Positions 50,301 to 60,916 of a stretch of DNA of 64,000 nt are shown here, in pieces. The position numbers were made by a program, and so were the translations under genes. This DNA is from Prinia subflava (taxonomy: Eukaryota > Chordata > Aves > Passeriformes > Cisticolidae), in assembly GCF_021018805.1 (NCBI RefSeq), contig NC_086248.1, forward strand, positions 22,824,922-22,888,921, in the 5' to 3' direction. Numbering within the stretch: the stretch's first letter is position 1; every line of letters starts with the position of its first letter. A model generated the notes under the pieces. It worked only from the letters and a program-made list of their open reading frames with translations. It did not search any database and was not told where the DNA came from.

Positions 50301-50794
50301 AATGTTTAAACTTTTGCCTTGTTGCGAAATATTTTTCACTGCTGCAAAAAAGACACGGACCATGTGGGATAACATAAAAAGAACTACAGCTTGTCAGACC
50401 TGTGAAATCTGCTCTACCCAGAAATGGAAACACTCCAGCTGGAGTGTATTTCAAAGGAGCTGGACCTTCTGAAAAGTCTTGAATAGAGCTCTGAGTATGA
50501 CCAGAAGGCTAGAAAATAAAACCTGTAAGGAACATATGGAGTTATTAGACCAAATTAAAAAAAGACAAAGTGATCATCTGATTTTTAATTTCTTTTACAT
50601 TTACACAAACCTATAAACACACAGCTTTTCACATACTTGAGGACTGATGTACTGAGGAATAAAGTGTTATCTTTTGCACATTGGTAGTGCAATGGGCTTA
50701 ATTTCCTGTAAAAGAGGCTGGGATTAAATTTGAGAGATTATTACCTTTAACAATATCAGTATTGAAACACTCGAAAGAGGAGGAGGGATAAGTG
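47331..50794. other. Unique AT-rich intergenic sequence
   Basis: About 3.5 kb without a recognised gene or element. It contains a long T-run near 48240 and a short attaacat triple repeat around 50003-50024. Confidence 0.6.
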
Positions 50795-50882
50795 TTTCTG
50801 ATATTGGAGGTCTTTGAGAACAGATTAGAGAAAGATCTGGTGGGAACATAGCTAATGTAAATGTGGCTAATCCTGCCTAGAT
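50795..50882 (+). mobile_element. Ancient CR1-like 3'-end scrap
   Basis: The phrase ggaggtctttgagaacagat, then tagagaaagatctggtggga and later ctaatcctgcctag, follows the 3' region of old reptile-type CR1 elements (consensus words TTTAAGAACAGGTTAGACAAA.., CTG..GGGA, and AGTCCTGCC). The typical end ACTGGACTAGATGACC is lost. It is too short to assign a subfamily. Confidence 0.5.
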
Positions 50883-51194
50883 GTCAAGTTCACTACAACC
50901 ACCCTTAGGGTCCATTGCTTCCATTATCCAGAAATAAATTACATTTGACCATCTAACTATTTTTTGTTTGTTTGTTTGTTTATATAAAGCTATAGACAAC
51001 CAGTTGCTTCTGATTGCAGGTGATGAGTGTCTTGTTTTGGCAGTTTCACAGATTTTTAAAAAACTTGAGAAGCCTAATGAAAAAGAAATGGTAATTAACT
51101 CTGTGTGCTTAAGTCTCTTTGAAGAGAATGATGTGAGGACAGGATGTAAATAAGATTTATTTATATGCCACCAGGCTGAATGGTATGGCTGATA

Positions 51195-52067
51195 CATCTG
51201 GGTGACAAGATGTCATCCAGAGGGATGTGGACAGGCTCAAGAAGTGGGCCCATGGGAATCTCAGGAGGTTTAAGAAGGCCAAGTCTAAGGTCCTGCAGCT
51301 GGGTCAGGGCAACCCCCAGTATCAATCCAAGCTGGGGGACAGATCAAGAGCAGCTCTGCCAAGGACTCGGGGATGCTGGCAGAGAGGGGCTGGACATGCC
51401 CAGGCAATGTGCGCTCGCAGCTCTGAAAGCAAATTGTATCTTGGGCTGCATCCAAAGCAGCGTGGCCAGCAGTGTGGGGGACAGGGTTCTGCCCCTCTGC
51501 TCCGCTCTGGTGAGATCCCACCTGGACTGCTACATCCGGCTCTGGGGTCCCCAGCATTGCAAGGACAAGGATCTGTTGGAGTGAGTCCTACGGAGGGTGA
51601 CCAAATAGATTAAAGGGATGGAGCACCTTTCCTATAAGGAAAGGCTAAGAGCATTCAGACTATGCAGCCTGGAAAGAGAAGGCTTAAGGATGACCTCATT
51701 GTGTCCTTCCAGTAGCTGAAGGCACCCTGCAAGAAAAATGGAGGGGGACATTTAACAAGAGCACGTAGTGACAGGACAACAGGCAATGGCTTCAAACCAA
51801 AAGAGTGTAGGTTTAGGTTACATATTAGGAAGACATGCTTTACTCTGAGTGTGGTTAGACACTAGAATGGGTTGCTCAGAAAGCTGTGGAAGCCCCATTC
51901 CTGGCAGTGTTCAAGGCCAGAAGGGTGAAGGAGGTGATTCTGGAAGCTGGATGAAACTCTGCACAACCTGGTCTTTAAAAGGTGTCCCTGTGCACGACAG
52001 GGAGTTGGAACAAGATGATCTTTAAGATCTCTTTCAACCCAAACTATTCTATGATTCCACGATTCGA
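51195..52067 (+). mobile_element. CR1 LINE, 3' portion
   Basis: Plus-strand CR1 starting within ORF2. In two frames linked by a frameshift one can read RDVDRLKKWAHGNLRRFKKA, then QCALAALKANCILGCIQSS, then SALVRSHLDCYIRLWGPQH. These match the C-terminal part of the CR1 ORF2 protein after the reverse transcriptase (pattern DLDRLExWA, QCALAAQKANxILGCI, SALVRPHLExCxQLWGPQ). The 3' UTR phrase gatgatctttaagatctctt and the terminal ttctatgattccacgattc end the element at about 52067. The frameshift and stops make it inactive. It is about 870 bases long and 5'-truncated. Confidence 0.95.
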
Positions 52068-55000
52068 CATAGTTAATAAAGAAATATGTTCATAGCTAAC
52101 CAACAATAGCAGCCAAAATTTTGGGATGTGTCCTACACAGGCCATTGCAATTTTTGTATTTCTTTCAATACCTCATCCAGTAGTTTTCCCTTTATCTGTC
52201 TGATTTATTGTTTTATTGTTTCAGTGCAGTTGATTATGTTTTCATACATCAAACAATGCAGAAGATATCTGTGGAGGATTGTTACCTTAGCTGAACTTTT
52301 TTCAACCACATTCAGGAGTGTGATAGGGAATAAAATGTTGCTCTGGGTTAAAACCTTCAAACAGAATTTTCTTCAAGAAGCCCGAGTTTGAAGTTGAACT
52401 TGGGCAGCAGCAGAGTAGTGAAAGGAATCTTCAGCAGGATATTTTTTGCCTGTTCTGCTAATACCCAGCAAAGTCTGATCTATCTCTGGTTCCCTGAAGA
52501 AGAAATTTGCACACATGTTAATTGAAGATTTGCTCAAAACTGGTAGCTACATTCTCTGTATTTTCCTGTGCCTCCTTGTTCTTCTTACACCTCTAAGAGA
52601 TTATTTTTATTTTAATTGTCACTCTTGGCTGCTACAAACCACGTATAGTGGGGCACCTAAAATAAGTGAATCCTGAGTGTTCTCATTGATTCCTCCAGGA
52701 TTTGTGAGGGCAGAGCCTGTCTGACAAAAATTTAGATGGACTAATATAAATTCAGCAGTCTCATCAAAGCGTATGTGTTGAAGGAAGTGGTCTTTTTCCA
52801 GGAAGCTTGGACTAGGAATATAGGGACTGATGGAGAATTTTGCTGAAAGGCATGTATGGAATTGTTAGCAGCCTTAGAAGAAGAGTTTGAATCTAGATTT
52901 GAGCATAGAAACTGGACACCCAAGTCCGTGAAATTTCTTGCCTTTTCTTGCTCCATTTTGATCACTTCCTGCTGCTTTTAAAATGGCATATGTTGATAAC
53001 CTGTTGAGGATATTTTACTATCTGAATGAAACGTCCTTGTGGAATCATACAATGAACAACTTTGTAAACATCTCCTGTTGCCTCAGAAATTCATTCCTCT
53101 GTAATGGGACCCAGCAAGGAGCTCTATGTACCGTTAATCACTTCATCCTTGCCAGGAAAGTAGAGAACACTGATGGCTGTCAAAATGGAATAGAAAAGGA
53201 GAAAGAGAAAAAGAAAAAAAAAAAAGGTCATCTTACACTTGTGGTACAGACTTTAGAATGTTGAAATGCTTTTTTTTCATTTCAGAGAATATGCTACTCT
53301 CAAAATTCAACATACAAAAGTTTAAAATAAATTAAAGGAGATGGAAGAGCAAATCTAATTTAGGCACAACAGTTTGCATCTTTGCTTGGTTTTTGTGTAA
53401 GACTTCTGGACTTGGCTGAATTTTCCTTTTTTTTTTCCTTAACAATAAATCTGATAGCAGTAAAACATGACGTACAGAGTAAATATTCTCTCTGTTCAGT
53501 GGTCGGAGATTTTCCATAGAACCCATCTTTTACAGCTGTAGCACCATCTCTGCAGTGTATGCATCAGCCCATATTCCAAGCGTATATAAAGGAGTTTGTT
53601 CGTATATTTGATGTACAACACAGACAGGGTCTTTTACAAAGAAATTCAACATATATTACTGTTCGAAGTGAGCTTTGGTAATGCAGAAAATAGAATTTAT
53701 AGCTCTATTAGAGAAGACTCTTTTTGATGGAGAAATGTGGGGGAAACTGGAAATTGCATTTAAATGACCCACAGCAGCTGCGTGTTTATTTGTGCATGAC
53801 AGGACTATCACTCCTTAGTCTCATGAAGTTTGATAGTTCTACTGAGTCTCCAGGTCCAGGAGGCACAGGAATAATAGAAATAAACATATTTTGAACTGAA
53901 AATACAAGTTCTTAGTATTTTAAAGAAAATCCTGCAACTATTACGACAAAAGCCCCTAACATGTGAACATGTTGTCTTGTATTTATTTGCTAAATTCTCA
54001 TTCTGGTTAAATCTTTTCATATTTACCTAATAGGAATTTAATTTTAACTTTCCTAACCTGCAATATATATACTAACAGTTCTCCTATTTGTCCTCCAGTA
54101 ACACAGATTAGTGGAACAAAATTGAAGCTGTAGAAAAAAACCCTATGGACAAATCAACATTTTGAAGAGTTTTAAAAGAAATTAGAAGGCATAATTCAAC
54201 TTCATACTTCTAATTTTCATAGCACTCCACTGACTTCCGTCTATAAATGATCTCTTCTTACTTTGTTAGCAATATTTTCTTTGGAGAAAATTCATAAGGT
54301 TATAACTCTTCATTTGAGGTAATGTAATTTCTAATGCAACTGCTTTTAGAAATGTGTTGAAATATCTTTTTAGAGAGGTCTTAACCACCAAGCAGCTTAA
54401 AAAAATCATCATTATTATTTGGATTGCACTAATGTTGTAAACTGTCCTTTTTATTGAAAGTAAGGTGAAATAAAATCATATAAAATAAAAAATTTATAGG
54501 ATTAGTTGTTTAAACCTTACTAAATTCATTGCTCTTTTCATCACTCTGAAAGGGATAACTAGGTCCATTCTTACTTTCTTTATGCCCAGACTGAAATATT
54601 AACCTTCTTTGTCAAGACAACAAAGATAATTCACAGTTGCTGGATGGAAGGTGATTGATGATTTGATCACAGCTGAGAGATGTCAGGTTTATATCCAAGT
54701 AGATTTACAGTCTCACAGTTAGATGTTACACACAATGGTTCTCCTGGCCAAATGCAGATACCTTTGAAAAACACGTGCAAGTATGATTATAGGCATAGGT
54801 ATGTTTTCACACATGAAATCCTAAGCCGAATTTCAGTTATTGCAAAAGGTTTCTAATCAAGCAGAACAAGTTATGTTGATTAATATGTATTTTTGTTAAA
54901 AGATATTAACTTTCTTTGAACCAGCACTTGCATGCAAAGTCTGACTACTATAGTTCTGATTGCATTAACTATAAAATCAGCAGAGGTAGAAAATTGGGCT

Positions 55001-56573
55001 GTTTCCCTCTGAATGAAGATTTTGCAGTATTGTGTAAATACTGTACTTCTGCTGCAAGAGCTTTAATATCCATTAGAATTGTGCCTCAAGTATAATTTTC
55101 GTTTTTTAAATTTGTTGTATCTGTATTGGGTCAATAATTTAATATTCTAAAGGATCGGGATTGTGTCTCATCTAGTCTTTTCCTCCATCCCTATCAATGT
55201 CCAGATTTCACAGAAGCTAAATGTGAAATTAAACACTGTTCATTAAAGATCTCTTGAAGGTCTTGTTCAAATTCCTAATAGCTAGACATCTGCTGAAATC
55301 ACAAATACAAGGATTATTGTGTGGTGCTTGTATAAGCAAAGTCCACCGTGGGCTTTGAATCACCTTTTCAGCTCTTGTCACCCTGGTGACACAGATTGCT
55401 TCCTCTGCAGCAGGGCTGACAGAAGAGTTGTGTGTCTGTACTCCTCTAAGATTACTAAGATTGTCCTAATGCATATTCATCTTCATTGGTGATGCCAGCT
55501 TGTGTGCTTGTCTGTGAACCTGATACCCAGACATGCCTGTTTCTGCTGACTCTGCTCTACAGTTATCTCCAGCAGCTGCTTGAACTCTGACTTTGAGGAA
55601 TCAATAACACCATACAGCAAAAAGCTCTTCATTCAAATTACATATTAAGGGAAAGACCACCACTGTTCATCAGTATTCTGAGAAGGACACAGAGTTTTTG
55701 AAAAATATGCCTGCCACCCCCTCAGCCTAAGACAGATCAGCATTTCTGACAGAAATAGTTGCATAAATAGCTCTAGTTATTATGAAATTCAGTTTATCCT
55801 ACAAGTTTGACTGTGCTGGCAGGATTATCTTCTGAGGACAGCAATGTTTTATAATTTTTTTAATATGAAGCTGGGGCTGAAGGACAAGATTCAGTCTTTT
55901 TGGGCATTTAAGAAACGTCTACCTTTGTAGCTGTAGAGCGAACATGTAAGCTGCAGTGAATTATGCATATTAAACCTAAATATTAATGGACTTTAGATTT
56001 TACTGGTCTGTTTTCTACAATCAAGTAGTTAATCAGGTGCTTGCAGCAGTGTTCTGGGATCACATTAGAAAATACCTGCTGGCCATTGCCAATGTCCTAC
56101 TTTGAGCAAGTGCTGGAAGAAGAGCAGCTTCCTGTTACTAGTCAGAACAAATCCTCATCTGTCTCTTCCTTACACTCTGACTCTGTTCATTAACCTCTTC
56201 TTCCACTTCAGAGAATTTACTGAAGTCATCAGCTCTGATGGTAACTGAACTGTGCTCAGTGGTTCACACTATCCTTGCCTCCAAGAGATGCTATATCCCA
56301 GTCACCTGCAGGCTTTGCTGCTTGGGCACAACAATCTCCTCAGCTGCATCAATCAGAGCACACACAGGGCTTTTGACCTGCTGCTGTCCTTTCCTGCTCT
56401 AATCAACCAGTGGGAGAGATCAGACACACTTTGTGTTGAGGTGTTGGGGTTCTTTATAAATAGGACTCATCTTTTCCCTCCTCATTGATTTTCATTCAGA
56501 TGGCATAAGCTTGAAATATAACAAAATGTTTATATTCACAGCAGGAAGCAATGGGAGGAATATATATAGCAAA
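52068..56573. other. Unique AT-rich intergenic sequence
   Basis: About 4.5 kb with no recognised gene or element. The open frames, such as 52983-53264 ending in a lysine run encoded by an A-run, have no protein-family features. Confidence 0.6.
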
Positions 56574-56726
56574 TATATTTATATTTATATTTATATTTAT
56601 ATTTATATTTATATTTATATTTATATTTATATTTATATTTATATTTATATTTATATTTATATTTATATTTATATTTATATTTATATTTATATTTATATTT
56701 ATATTTATATTTATATTTATATTTAA
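56574..56726. repeat. (ATTTAT)n hexanucleotide microsatellite
   Basis: About 25 uninterrupted copies of a six-base unit (tatatt/atttat) occupy 153 bases, preceded by the related tatatatag and aaatatatt words. The period equals two codons, so two plus frames stay open across it and would encode Ile-Tyr or Ile-Phe dipeptide repeats. These are not genes. The very high purity suggests recent length change. Confidence 0.97.
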
Positions 56727-59073
56727 ATTATCAGGCTGCCTGGTTTTGTTGGGATGTAGTACACTGGGCTTCTTTCATGGAGTAGTAACGCTAAAACACA
56801 GCAAAAACCTTCTTTCCTGTGGAAAAAAAATATATGCATCAAGGCAAATAATTCAAGTCAAGATGAAGTTGTATAACTCAAGTGAAGAAAAATCAGAATC
56901 AGATGCCTCTAATGTAGGATGTGGAAAAGCACTAGTAAAATTAAACCAAATTTACAATGGATAAAAATGGTTAGTAGGGGAGACTGCAGAATTCATAGAA
57001 ATTTTTTCTATTGTTTTGGCTTCCCTGACATCAAAGATAATACATCACATAATCTCTGTGAAATAGAAAATAAATTAAATTGCAAGATATTGGGCTTTGT
57101 CCCTCTGAAAAGATACACTGAGTAATAACTAACATTACCTATTGAAGACAGATTTTACAGGTAGCTCATTATTGTCACACCATAATTAATTACTGTTGTC
57201 TTATGTAAATCAAGACTCACTAAAATATAATTTGAGCTAATCTATTTTATGTGAATCATATATGTTTGTCAATTTGCAGGCTATTATAAAAAAATGTCCA
57301 GAATATGAAAAGACATGTCACATTGTAATAGAGTCACTAAAGGTGTAGTTTCATGATAAACCCATCTCAGGCAAGGTTCCCACTCTGCCATGCTTTGCTC
57401 TGCCTTCATGATGAGCCATTAGGTACATTATGGACAGTGCTAACCCAAATGCAAAGCCCAAGCTAATATATTTACTCTTGGGGAAAGCTTCTTCTATCCT
57501 CAGAGCAGGCAGAGCTAACTCTCTCACTAGCTGTCAGACAAGTCTGCTTATAGCTGGGCAGCTTGGGTGTGGGTGGAGTGAAAAACTCCATACCCATAAT
57601 TGTCCATGAACTCCAATGTTAATAAGCATTTCACCATTTTCTGTGAACAACTAAAATTTTCTGGCAGATTTTTGTCTTCATTTTAAATAAATCTTGTGTG
57701 TGCTTAAATTAGAAAGTATATAATTGATTCTTAACAAACTGCTTTAAAATTTCAACATCAGGAATAAAATATGTATTTTTCAAGACACAAAGGTTTCATT
57801 TTGTTATCCTCTTCATTGGCTGCCAGTTGTCTAAAAGATCCTGCAGTTCCATGCCAATGATTTTCAGACAGTTTGTAATTTCCAGAGAGCTAGATCAAAG
57901 AAGGTACTCTCATGTTTCTAGGTAAGAAATAGGATGTGTGAAATCCCACTCCTCTCCTGCAGTAAAGTCTAGAAATTTGGTAGGTCCATCTGGCAAATTC
58001 CATAATTTTCATTCTTTACATCCTATTCTCAAACAAAGGGAATCAATGTTTTGAGTCTTAGTTTTTAAGAGCACAGTTGGGACAAAAGCTGCTGCTTGTT
58101 TTGAGCAGCAATCATGGAAAACAGTTACTTTTATTTAATGTATTCTTTAACTTGTATATACCTTATTCTAAAACTAAGTGGAAAACTTCTCTAACCCAGA
58201 AAGCAGCCTAATTGCTAGGGTCTGGAGCAAGTTGAAAGGATGATTGCTTCTTCCTTCCTTCTCTTGAAACTGTACAGCCGTACAAGATTCATACATACAA
58301 GAGACTGTGAGACAGAAAAATCTGGAAGAAATGAAAGGATGGCATCACACTCCAGAGAGGGGAAGAAGTCTTCAGTTTTTGTTCCTAGTTCCAGGATTAC
58401 ACATTAAGTTTTCATTCACATGGTATTAGTGGGGGGGGGAAATAGGAAGTAGGACTCTCCCATTACTCTAGACCCTACTCTACTGTCTAATCTGCTCTCA
58501 CACTACCAGGAAGCTCTTGGGGGAAATACCCGTTAATCCTTCAAGCTTCCAGCTGACAATTCCAGTTTCCTGGGCATATGCTGCAGTCATCAGGCTACTT
58601 TTCTAGCAGATCTGTATCAAAGGAAAATCACAAGGAAACATACCTGCTTTAAGTGGTCCCTGTTATTTGCTAGTAGTGCCCCAAGTGTATGCATTTTGAG
58701 ATTCTTGTGGAATGAAGGCAGAACATGGAATTCAGTTACCTTAGCTTTTTCTAACTTTTCTCTATTTTTCTCTACTTTTCTCTGTCGTTCTCTTTGCGTC
58801 TTTAACTATTAAAAAATATATCAACTTTTTGGTATCAACATTTAATCTCATTCGGTTTTTATATTGGGGGGGGGGATATTTCAAACCTTCAAAGTTCTTA
58901 CTGTTTTATTTACAGAGAGTTTTCTTTACTCCTCTGTGATTTGGAGTTGTAACAAAAGCAGAGCTAGAATGGATCCGAAATGGAACCTAAATGCTTTAGC
59001 TGAGACAAGTGTTGGACTGCAAAGGAAGAGTGCTGCCTGCAAACCTTCAGGCCTGCATGGATCTGAAAGGTTA
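56727..59073. other. Unique intergenic sequence
   Basis: No gene or element recognised. It contains runs of G at 58431-58439 and 58866-58874 and a short pyrimidine repeat at 58755-58785. Confidence 0.6.
58755..58785. repeat. Three-copy 10-bp pyrimidine repeat
   Basis: Three consecutive near-copies of ttttctctat/c occur here, ending in ttttctctgt. It is a short imperfect CT-rich tandem repeat. Confidence 0.75.
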
Positions 59074-59312
59074 TGCCAAGGGAGATTTAGGTAGGACATG
59101 AGGAAGAATTTCTTCACAAAAGGGGTGACTGGACATTGGAATGGGCTGTCCAGAGAGGTTGTTGGAGTCACCATCCCTGGAGGTGTTTAAGGAAAGACCG
59201 GACACAGCACTTAGTGCCATGGTCTGATTAGCAAAGCAGTGGTAGGTCCTAGGCTCAATGACCTCAGAGGTCTTTTCCAGACTAATTGATTCTGTGATTC
59301 TGTTCTTCTGTA
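59074..59312 (+). mobile_element. CR1 LINE 3' end
   Basis: From ccaagggagatttaggtagg onward the sequence follows the CR1 ORF2 end and 3' UTR. Landmarks are aagaatttcttcacaaaagg, cattggaatgggctgtccag, agtcaccatccctggaggtg, aggaaagaccggacacagca and cttagtgccatggtctgatt, then the tail gattctgtgattctgttctt. It is about 240 bases, strongly 5'-truncated, and among the better preserved CR1 copies in this window. Confidence 0.95.
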
Positions 59313-59614
59313 TTTAGGAATTTAACCCTTCAGTGCTGACCTGTGGCTAAATCTGGCTTTAGTCTGTGTGCCTGAATTGTACTCTACTTCATTTTTGATG
59401 TTGAATGTTATAGTAAGAGAAAAATCCTGCTCTACTGAGCCCTCTAACTTTAAAACATGAAGTATTTGCCACAAAACAAGGAATTTAAGTTGCCTTCCAT
59501 TTTGTCAAGCTAAACTTAGGTGGTTGGCCTGTAGAAAGCTTACCATGAAATAAGAACTTATACAACAATACTTTTTAGCTTTCCATGCTCAACTATGGTA
59601 ACTTTACAAATGCG
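59313..59614. other. Short unique spacer
   Basis: About 300 bases between the CR1 tail and the next LTR, with no gene or element recognised. Confidence 0.6.
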
Positions 59615-60916
59615 TGTCATGGTTTGACACTGGCCAAATGTCAGGCACCCACAAAAGCTGCTCATTCACTCTCCCCTGCCACAGCTGAGAGAGGAAAATT
59701 TCATGAAGGGTTCATGGGTTAACATAAGGACTGGGAGAAAACACTCCAAGGGCAAAATAGGCTATGCTTAGAGATACAAAGTGAATTTATTACTAACAAA
59801 TCAAAGGAGGATAATAAGAAACACCTTTCCTTTCCCCCAACCCCTCCCTCTTTCCGATAGCACACGGGATTTGGTCAGTTCATCACCCGGGGTTTTCTTC
59901 TGCTACTCTGGGAGAGGAATACTTCCCCTGTGATACTATGGGGTCCCTCCCATGGGAGACAGCTCTCCATGAACTTCTCCAGCATGGGTCCACACTCATG
60001 AGCAAACAGTCCTCCCAAAACTGCTGCAGTATTGCTCTCTCTTTCCACAGGGTGCAGTCCTCCAAGGATAGGCTGCTCCAGCCTGGCAGCAGGGCCCTCT
60101 CTCTCCACTGGGTCTCCCACAGGATCACAGCCTCCTCCAGGCACCCACCCACTCTGGCATGGGCATCTCCCCATGGACTGCAGGTGGATCTCTGCATCCC
60201 CTGTGGATCCCCACAGGCTGTGGGTGGATCTCTGCATCCCCTGTGGATCCCCACAGGCTGTGGGTGGATCTCTGCATCCCCTGTGGATCCCCATGGGCTG
60301 TGGGTGGATCTCTGCATCCCCCGTGGATCCCCATGGGCTGTGGGTGGATCTCTGCATCCCCTGTGGATCCCCAGGGGCTGTGGGTGGATCTCTGCATCCC
60401 CTGTGGATCCCCATGGGCTGTGGGTGGATCTCTGCATCCCTCATGGATCCCCATGGGCTGTGGGTGGATCTCTGCATCCCTCATGGATCCCCATGGGCTG
60501 TGGGTGGATCCCTGCATCCCCCACGGATCCCTGTGGGCTGCAGGGGCACAGCTGCCTCACCGTGGTCTCACCATGGCCTGCAGAGGAATCTCAGCTCCGG
60601 TGCCTGGAACACCTCCTTCCCCTCTTTCTGCACCAATCTTGGTGTCTCCATGTTGTTTCCTTCACATATTCTCACCTCCTCCTCTTCTCTGGCTAGAAAA
60701 ATCACTTTATATTGATTTTCTTCTTAAGTATCTCATCATGTCATCACAGAGATGTTACCACCCTTTCTCACTGGCCCAGCTTTGGCCAGCAGCGTGTCCA
60801 TCCTCAGAGCCATCAGCCATTGGCTCTGCGGGACATGGTGGAAGCTTCCAGCAGCTGCTCACAGAAGGCACCTCCAGCTACCCCCCCACCAAAAACCAGG
60901 CCATGCAAAACCAACA
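59615..60916 (-). mobile_element. LTR, TGTATTGGG-type ERVL-like family, with minisatellite expansion
   Basis: The left end is intact (tgtcatggtttgacactggc, the reverse complement of the LTR 3' end). The right end reads gccatgcaaaaccaaca, a decayed CCCAATACA-type terminus. On the minus strand a TATA-like ACTTAAGAAG lies near 60726 and AATAAA at 59791-59786. Internal blocks match the copies at 25.1 and 35.8 kb (agctttggccagcagcg, gaagcttccagcagctgctc). At about 1.3 kb it is the longest and most complete copy here. A 40-bp unit has been amplified to nine copies inside it. It is a solo LTR with no coding region attached. Confidence 0.88.
60178..60537. repeat. 40-bp minisatellite, nine units, in the LTR
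   Basis: Nine head-to-tail units of exactly 40 bases start at 60178, 60218, and so on to 60498. The core is ctgtgggtggatctctgcat followed by cccctgtggatccccatggg. Units differ at only a few sites: the two starting 60418 and 60458 are identical, and the first and last are the most diverged. A degenerate tenth unit follows. Each unit holds a GGATCC word. Three units make 120 bases (40 codons), so all six frames stay open and give repeated peptides of up to about 260 codons. I regard these as artefacts. The copies at 25 and 36 kb lack the array. Confidence 0.97.
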
